A stretch of 36,040 bases of DNA from Candidatus Hatepunaea meridiana. Lineage in GTDB: Bacteria; Electryoneota; AABM5-125-24; Hatepunaeales; Hatepunaeaceae. The stretch's first letter is position 1. Each line of letters opens with the position of its first letter. Location of the stretch: NCBI GenBank assembly GCA_030765125.1, contig JAVCDD010000201.1, positions 1 to 36,040 of the forward strand. Reading direction: 5' to 3'. The position numbers were made by a program, and so were the translations under genes. The notes under the pieces are model-generated. The model did no database searches, was not told where the DNA came from, and saw nothing but the letters and a program-made list of their open reading frames with translations. This document shows, one piece after another, positions 31,735-36,040 of this stretch.

Positions 31735-32625
31735 ATGAAAATACCTAAACACTTCAATTCATTATTAACCCTCGGCTTTACGCTGCTTATTCTTACCGTT
31801 TTGCTATCCGGTTGCTCTGAGCAACCATTGGGATATGTCTATCAGCCTACAAGCAGCAACATTTCAAGACTTGCCTGGGTTACAGTGGATATTGTCGGAA
31901 TGGTATTCGACCATATGGACGAATCTGTAGGTTTCCTCGAGGATGCCTCGCATACCAACAACTGGGAAACTATCCTATCCGGTGGCTGGATTGCAATACC
32001 AACCGTTGATAGTGTTTCGGGCAATCCATACACCTTATTTTATAATAATTATATGGATCAGAAATTTAAGACACTCAGATTTGACAAACAAATTGTTAAT
32101 GATGCAATTCGAACACCGTCCGATGTTGAATATACTTATGTGACATTACGGAATTTTCGTAATAATCGCAATAACGAAATATATACAGATACTGACGACA
32201 ACCTGCATCTAATTATTGAGTATTCAGATGCACGCCAAGATCCCAAGAATGTTAATGGTTGGATGAATATTACACGTTCCGTTCCCTTTGTTGAAGAGAT
32301 TGTGAATGAAGAGGGCACTCAGAGCTGGGTATATTATATGCATCCGACCTGGGTAATACGCATTGAGGATTTCAGTACGGATCCACTTGATCAGAGCGCC
32401 AGATTAGTTATTGAAGGAACCTTCCCGCATAATGATGAAACAGGTAATTATCGAGCAGATCATGTTTCAGGTGAAATAATAATTCAATCGAATGGCACTG
32501 GTGTCGGTGAGTTAAATCTGTATGGTGAACCCGTTATACGTTTGCACTTTACCGGCAGAGGCTACGGCTTTGAAGGCTATTATACTTATCATAAGTACGA
32601 TCATAGTTATAAAGTTAGATTTTAG
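31735..32625 (+). CDS. Lipoprotein of unknown function
   Basis: A 296-residue lipoprotein: hydrophobic signal about 8-26 and lipobox LLSGCS with Cys27. The mature part is rich in Asn, Tyr, Trp and acidic residues, appears all-beta, and contains no motif I recognise. Stretches such as DNLHLIIEYSDARQD and EPVIRLHFTGRGYGFEGYY suggest an extracellular or periplasmic beta-sandwich. GGAAG upstream supports the ATG. It stands alone, with its own likely promoter, and no operon partner is evident. Confidence 0.8.
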   Translation: MKIPKHFNSLLTLGFTLLILTVLLSGCSEQPLGYVYQPTSSNISRLAWVTVDIVGMVFDHMDESVGFLEDASHTNNWETILSGGWIAIPTVDSVSGNPYTLFYNNYMDQKFKTLRFDKQIVNDAIRTPSDVEYTYVTLRNFRNNRNNEIYTDTDDNLHLIIEYSDARQDPKNVNGWMNITRSVPFVEEIVNEEGTQSWVYYMHPTWVIRIEDFSTDPLDQSARLVIEGTFPHNDETGNYRADHVSGEIIIQSNGTGVGELNLYGEPVIRLHFTGRGYGFEGYYTYHKYDHSYKVRF

Positions 32626-32642
32626 TTATCAAACAGTTGACA

Positions 32643-32791
32643 GGCAGGAACGCCTGCCCTATTCGCATCACATCCTACCTGATTACGAAATATCCTGTAG
32701 TCGGACTTGTACCGAGCCCTATAAATAATCTGGCAGGCAGGAACGCTTGCGCCACTCGCATTATATCCTATCTGACTACGAAATACTCTGT
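32643..32791. repeat. 56-bp direct repeat, two copies
   Basis: Copies 32643-32698 and 32736-32791 match at 46 of 56 positions without gaps, and most differences are C/T transitions. Each starts GGCAGGAACG, in the first copy as part of a small palindrome (GGCAGG..CCTGCC). Confidence 0.85.
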
Positions 32792-32896
32792 TATTAAATC
32801 TGCTCAATCTGGTTAATCCGCATTGCCTTATTTGAAAACAACCATATTGGGTTAACCTATACTTAAAAGCAACAGACATTGTAAATCCTTTGATGC

Positions 32897-32925
32897 TTGA
32901 CATTTGTAAGTATAAGAATTATATT
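32897..32925 (+). promoter_or_regulatory. Possible promoter of the lytic transglycosylase gene
   Basis: TTGACA at 32897-32902, a 17-base spacer and TATATT at 32920-32925, the same boxes and spacing as the tRNA-Met promoter. The start codon is 149 bases downstream, leaving a long leader that contains the hairpin at 32945-32997. Confidence 0.5.
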
Positions 32926-32944
32926 TTTACGTTCATATTATTTT

Positions 32945-32997
32945 GAACGAAGTAAAGAATCCAAACTCTCCTACCATAGCGATTCTTCACTTCGTTC
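32945..32997. repeat. 17-bp inverted repeat (GAACGAAGTGAAGAATC type)
   Basis: Arms 32945-32961 and 32981-32997 match at 16 of 17 positions with a 19-base loop. If the promoter at 32897 is real, this hairpin is in the 5' leader of the transglycosylase mRNA. Confidence 0.8.
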
Positions 32998-33074
32998 GGA
33001 ATGATATAATAAAGTTTAATAATTACTTCTTAATGAATCTATTAAAGGAAAATAGGCTTTTATTATAAATCACA

Positions 33075-35534
33075 ATGAATAAACACCTTACATACTTAAT
33101 AATCCTGATAATCGGCATTATTCTGACTGGATGTTATTCAACAGGAAGAATTCCATCCGATAGAACTGATGACAGGATAATCAAACAGGATGAAGCATCA
33201 AACGATTCTTTACAAATAAACACATCCAATAAACTCCTGTTCCGTGAAATAGACGAGGCAGTGCTCTCACTTCCAATCGAAGCCAAACTGGACACTACCG
33301 CTAAATTGCTTGAACATGCGACCGATTTTCGCAATGAAGGTGAGATGTTCAGCGCCGGTTATCTGTATGCAATGGCAACCTTGATTATCTCGTCGGTTAA
33401 TAAAGATTCTATAGGTGAATATTCCGACTTTTATTCCGATCTACTAAGTGAAATCCGGTATTTCTATTCCGATTATGTGGCTGAAGTTGATACGCTGCCA
33501 GAAGAAAGCCCGCTCGAGATTGTTATAGCCGGTGCAGAAGAAGCCGAAGCCGATACAGCAGTTAGCCTCCAGGAAGTATGGGTTCCACCGGAAGTAGAAT
33601 TCGATTCATCAGCTATAGACTCTGCAATCAGAGCATTCGATGTCCTACCGCCAATCCCGATTATTATAAATAAAAAAGTTGAAAACTCCATTACTTACTT
33701 TCAAACCAAAGGACGTAAAGTTTTCACTCGTTATCTGGAACGCGGTGAGTATTACATACCTATGCTGAAGGAAATATTGCGAAAAGAAGGAATGCCGGAA
33801 GATTTAGTCTATTTGTCTATGATTGAGTCCGGCTTCAAGCCTTACGCTTATTCTTATGCCCACGCATCGGGTTTATGGCAGTTTATAAAATCAACTGGAA
33901 AGATATTTGATTTAGAAATTGATTATTGGTACGACGAACGCCGCGATCCGGAAAAATCAACCTATGCAGCAATAAGGTATTTGAAAAAACTGTATGTGGA
34001 TTTCGATGATTGGTATCTGGCTTTAGCATCGTATAATTGCGGCGAGGGAAGGGTATCACGTCATATCAAAAAATATAATACGCGGAATTACTGGGAACTG
34101 AAACGACTGCCGCGACAAACTCGCAATTACATTCCTCTTTATCTCGCAGCGGCAACTATAGCTAAAAATCCAACTGCTTATGGATTTAAGGAATTGGAAT
34201 TCAAATCCTTCCCCCCGAAGGATTCTGTATTTGTAACCGAATGCATTGATCTGGAAGTAATCGCCGGGATCGTTGGAAGCGATATAAAAAAAATCAGAGA
34301 ATTAAATTACCCGATTCGCCAGTGGTGTACGCCTCCGAATCGGGATTCTACGAAATTGTATTTACCACACGGAACGGTTGATAAATTCATAACGGAGTTA
34401 CCAAATATCCCGCGGGAGAAAAAACGCAGGTTAGTCAGGCATGTCGTAAAAAAGAACGAAACCCTTTCCGGAATTGCAAGTGGTTATGGAACAACTATAA
34501 AGGCTATTCGAAAGGTAAGAGAAAACAAGATATATTCTTCAAATAGAATCTATGCAGGAAAGACGCTGTTAATCCCTATTCCTTCCGACTTTTATAAGAA
34601 GAATACTAAAAGTGCGCCTAAGTACGTAGCGTCACCCGAGCGTGATAAATCAATCTATACAGTCCGCAAAGGGGACAATCTGACCAACATCGCCAGGCGC
34701 TATGGTACGACCGTAGCCTCACTCAGGCAATGGAACAAACTCTATCGTTCGCGCTACATTCACCCGGGTCAAAAACTTACCATCTGGGTTAAACCTCCCA
34801 GACCAACCGTATGGCAAGGCGATATTCCCGACTATCATACTGTAAAAAGAGGCGAGAACCTTTCCTATATAGCCAAGCGTTACGGAGTATCCCTAAATGA
34901 AACAAAAAGCTTAAACAAGCTTACGAATCGTTCTGTTATACATCCGGGTGATAAGGTCATGCTTCCATCTTCAGGTGAAAGTCCTGCTAAAAGTAAGAAA
35001 CAAGAATTCTATATCTATACAATAAAGAAGAGTGACAATCTCTGGACGATTGCTCAGAAAAACAGTGTCTCTGTCTATGAATTAAAACGTATAAACAGAA
35101 TCACAAATCATCGAAAGATCAAACCCGGTGATAAAATTAAGATACCAATTAGCGTTAAGAAAACTGACTCCAGTAAAGCAACACAGAAAGATTTTATAAT
35201 ACCTCAAGAAAACCATCAGGTTTATATCGTAAGAAAAGGTGACACGCTATGGGATTTAGCGAAAGAATATAATGTGAGCATTGCTGAAATAAAGCAGATC
35301 AACGGTATCAAGAAAAGCGGGAAAATCAAGCAAGGACAAAAGATAAAGATACCTGTTAGAACGGGTAATAGTGATAATAAAAAAGAAACAATCCATATTG
35401 TGAAGCGGGGCGATACATTGTGGGATATTGCACGAGCTTATGGTGTTAGTGTTGATGATATAAGGAGGATAAACAGGATTGCGAAGAAGGGAAAGATCAA
35501 ATCTGGTGATAAAATTATAATTCCCGAAAAGTAA
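33075..35534 (+). CDS. MltD-like lytic transglycosylase lipoprotein with six LysM domains
   Basis: An 819-residue lipoprotein (lipobox LTGC, Cys20) that should cleave the glycan strand of peptidoglycan with anhydro-sugar formation. Layout: variable acidic region (about 25-195); GH23/SLT domain (about 215-370) with catalytic Glu251 in SMIESGFKP, ASGLWQFI and ALASYNCGEG; then six LysM repeats at about 454-502, 526-572, 586-632, 645-692, 714-761 and 771-818. E. coli MltD has two or three LysM repeats, so this one is expanded. The last two repeats are the most alike (KGDTLWDLA and RGDTLWDIA). No ribosome binding site is obvious before the ATG. A named symbol is avoided because orthology to mltD is not shown. 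Confidence 0.94.
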   Translation: MNKHLTYLIILIIGIILTGCYSTGRIPSDRTDDRIIKQDEASNDSLQINTSNKLLFREIDEAVLSLPIEAKLDTTAKLLEHATDFRNEGEMFSAGYLYAMATLIISSVNKDSIGEYSDFYSDLLSEIRYFYSDYVAEVDTLPEESPLEIVIAGAEEAEADTAVSLQEVWVPPEVEFDSSAIDSAIRAFDVLPPIPIIINKKVENSITYFQTKGRKVFTRYLERGEYYIPMLKEILRKEGMPEDLVYLSMIESGFKPYAYSYAHASGLWQFIKSTGKIFDLEIDYWYDERRDPEKSTYAAIRYLKKLYVDFDDWYLALASYNCGEGRVSRHIKKYNTRNYWELKRLPRQTRNYIPLYLAAATIAKNPTAYGFKELEFKSFPPKDSVFVTECIDLEVIAGIVGSDIKKIRELNYPIRQWCTPPNRDSTKLYLPHGTVDKFITELPNIPREKKRRLVRHVVKKNETLSGIASGYGTTIKAIRKVRENKIYSSNRIYAGKTLLIPIPSDFYKKNTKSAPKYVASPERDKSIYTVRKGDNLTNIARRYGTTVASLRQWNKLYRSRYIHPGQKLTIWVKPPRPTVWQGDIPDYHTVKRGENLSYIAKRYGVSLNETKSLNKLTNRSVIHPGDKVMLPSSGESPAKSKKQEFYIYTIKKSDNLWTIAQKNSVSVYELKRINRITNHRKIKPGDKIKIPISVKKTDSSKATQKDFIIPQENHQVYIVRKGDTLWDLAKEYNVSIAEIKQINGIKKSGKIKQGQKIKIPVRTGNSDNKKETIHIVKRGDTLWDIARAYGVSVDDIRRINRIAKKGKIKSGDKIIIPEK

Positions 35535-35539
35535 ATGAT

Positions 35540-35570
35540 GGGGTGTAGGAGTGTAGGAGTATCGCGGTAT
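35540..35570. repeat. GTGTAGGAG-type short tandem repeat after the transglycosylase
   Basis: GGGTGTAGGAGTGTAGGAGT is a degenerate 9-base tandem directly behind the stop codon. It is another member of the short-period arrays found at gene ends here. Confidence 0.65.
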
Positions 35571-35611
35571 TGAAGTGTCAGGATGTAATGAAGTACAGAA
35601 CTGCCTTATCA

Positions 35612-35637
35612 CGTCATCCCGAAGTTTCGGGATGACG
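35612..35637. terminator. Hairpin between convergent transglycosylase and tRNA-Leu
   Basis: A perfect 12-bp stem (CGTCATCCCGAA with TTCGGGATGACG) and 2-base loop. A T-rich stretch (TAGTTTCTTTT) follows on the plus side, so it may end transcription of the transglycosylase gene. The same word is a known dispersed repeat in other bacteria. Confidence 0.6.
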
Positions 35638-35667
35638 GTAGTTTCTTTTAGTCCAGATACTAATTAT

Positions 35668-35704
35668 CCTTAGTGCCCTTCGTGTTCTTCGTGGTAAAAA
35701 AATA
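35668..35704. repeat. CTTCGTG-type dispersed repeat
   Basis: CCCTTCGTGTTCTTCGTGG is a 9-base-period phrase followed by TAAAAAAA, the same layout as the CTCTGCG family with other letters. It abuts the 3' end of tRNA-Leu. Confidence 0.7.
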
Positions 35705-35705
35705 G

Positions 35706-35791
35706 TGCCGGAGGCCGGACTTGAACCGGCACGCCCGTATTTAGACGCCACCCCCTCAAGATGGTGTGTCTACCAATTCCACCACTCCGGC
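35706..35791 (-). tRNA. tRNA-Leu (GAG)
   Basis: An 86-base type II tRNA on the minus strand. Acceptor GCCGGAG/CTCCGGC, D-arm with GGTAGAC, anticodon stem CCATC/GGTGG with loop TTGAGGG (anticodon GAG), a long variable arm, and T-arm GCCGG/CCGGC with TTCAAGT. Discriminator A; CCA is not encoded. Confidence 0.93.
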
Positions 35792-35839
35792 AGGTCAATC
35801 ATTATAATAAATATAAACCCCTACGTCAAGGATTTTATT

Positions 35840-35911
35840 GATAAATTGCCAAATTGTTTAATTGTCTCATTGTTATATTGCTTGATTGCTGAAACAATAC
35901 AACAATACAAC
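35840..35911. repeat. AT-rich ATTG(C/T)T-type array
   Basis: Degenerate units such as ATTGTTTA, ATTGTTAT, ATTGCTTG and ATTGCTGA, followed by the complementary ACAATACAACAATACAAC. Same family as 18155-18250 and 20548-20600. It directly borders the right terminal repeat. Confidence 0.7.
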
Positions 35912-35913
35912 AA

Positions 35914-36037
35914 ATCGGTTATGCCTTTAGCTCAGCAATGTATAAACTTAATAACACCGGAGTAGCGAAGCTTGCTGCGCGTTCACTTAATAATACCGGA
36001 GTAGAAAGGCTTGCTGTGTTCTTGCACGGTGGCGCAT
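35914..36037. repeat. Right copy of terminal inverted repeat
   Basis: Reverse complement of 1-124 with seven mismatches (my count). Only three further bases follow before the window ends, so both ends stop at nearly the same base of the repeat. The 27 innermost bases are identical in the two copies. Confidence 0.9.
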
Positions 36038-36040
36038 GCG

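Larger units (their letters stand above)
32626..33074. other. 449-bp spacer with direct repeat, hairpin and promoter
   Basis: No gene is visible. It contains a 56-bp direct repeat (32643-32698 and 32736-32791), an AATCTG-type phrase (about 32797-32820), a possible promoter (32897-32925) and an inverted repeat (32945-32997). Confidence 0.7.

Noticed and set aside
35705..35965. Open frame on the plus strand across the tRNA-Leu (starts MPEAGLEPARP)
   Set aside because: This is the well-known false reading of the complement of a tRNA T-arm; the tRNA explains the sequence.
1..36040. Circular plasmid or complete phage genome closed by end overlap
   Set aside because: The end repeats are inverted, not direct, and the content is chromosomal (aspS, gcvPB, tRNAs) without replication, capsid or integrase genes.

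Overview
The window reads like a chromosomal contig from an uncultured bacterium, most likely a candidate phylum of the FCB (Fibrobacteres-Chlorobi-Bacteroidetes) supergroup. The main clue is a secreted subtilisin-like protease that ends in a type IX-style C-terminal sorting domain. Other clues are lipoproteins, a TolC-like protein and LysM/M23 cell-wall enzymes (a Gram-negative envelope). Many genes have clear GGAGG-type ribosome binding sites, and the tRNA promoter is a good TTGACA/TATATT match; both are poor fits to Bacteroidota proper. No phylum can be named from the sequence alone. There are no phage, plasmid or transposase genes.

Layout. 1-2212 (+): an M23 endopeptidase and a CapA-type metallophosphatase. 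2332-15918 (all minus): in transcription order a secreted subtilase, aspS, an AAA ATPase and a PD-(D/E)XK nuclease-like protein packed tightly behind aspS, a two-TM sensor-like protein, gcvPB, a PAS/GAF HisKA_2 kinase and a receiver-first hybrid kinase. 16302-22506 (+): an elongator tRNA-Met, then a PspA/IM30 envelope-stress module resembling E. coli yjfIJKL (DUF350 membrane protein, basic Ser/Arg-rich protein, acidic YjfK/DUF4178-like protein, DUF2170 protein, PspA), followed by a GluR0-like ligand-gated K+ channel whose stop codon overlaps the TTG start of an HD-domain hydrolase. 22499-26105 (minus): an Eco57I-like adenine methyltransferase with a small PD-(D/E)XK partner. 26395-31590 (+): an ECF sigma factor with an overlapping membrane anti-sigma-like gene and a terminator, then a HlyD-like adaptor, a TolC-like protein and a membrane-anchored SMP-30-type propeller. 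31735-35534 (+): an unknown lipoprotein and a MltD-like transglycosylase with six LysM repeats. A tRNA-Leu(GAG) on the minus strand closes the gene content.

The spacers are the most unusual part. Nearly every one carries a dispersed repeat: long perfect hairpins (arms of 29-35 bp), or short degenerate tandem arrays with 6-9 bp periods. Five genes have their stop codon inside such a repeat, aspS gains a C-terminal tail from one, and one putative sensor may be truncated by one. The two ends of the window are a 124-bp inverted repeat of each other (117/124 identical), which most simply means the contig broke at a dispersed repeat.

The best candidates for uncharacterised systems are the PspA-module/GluR0 channel/HD hydrolase cluster, the ATPase + nuclease pair behind aspS, and the methyltransferase + small nuclease pair. 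All identifications come from reading motifs by eye; no database search was run.
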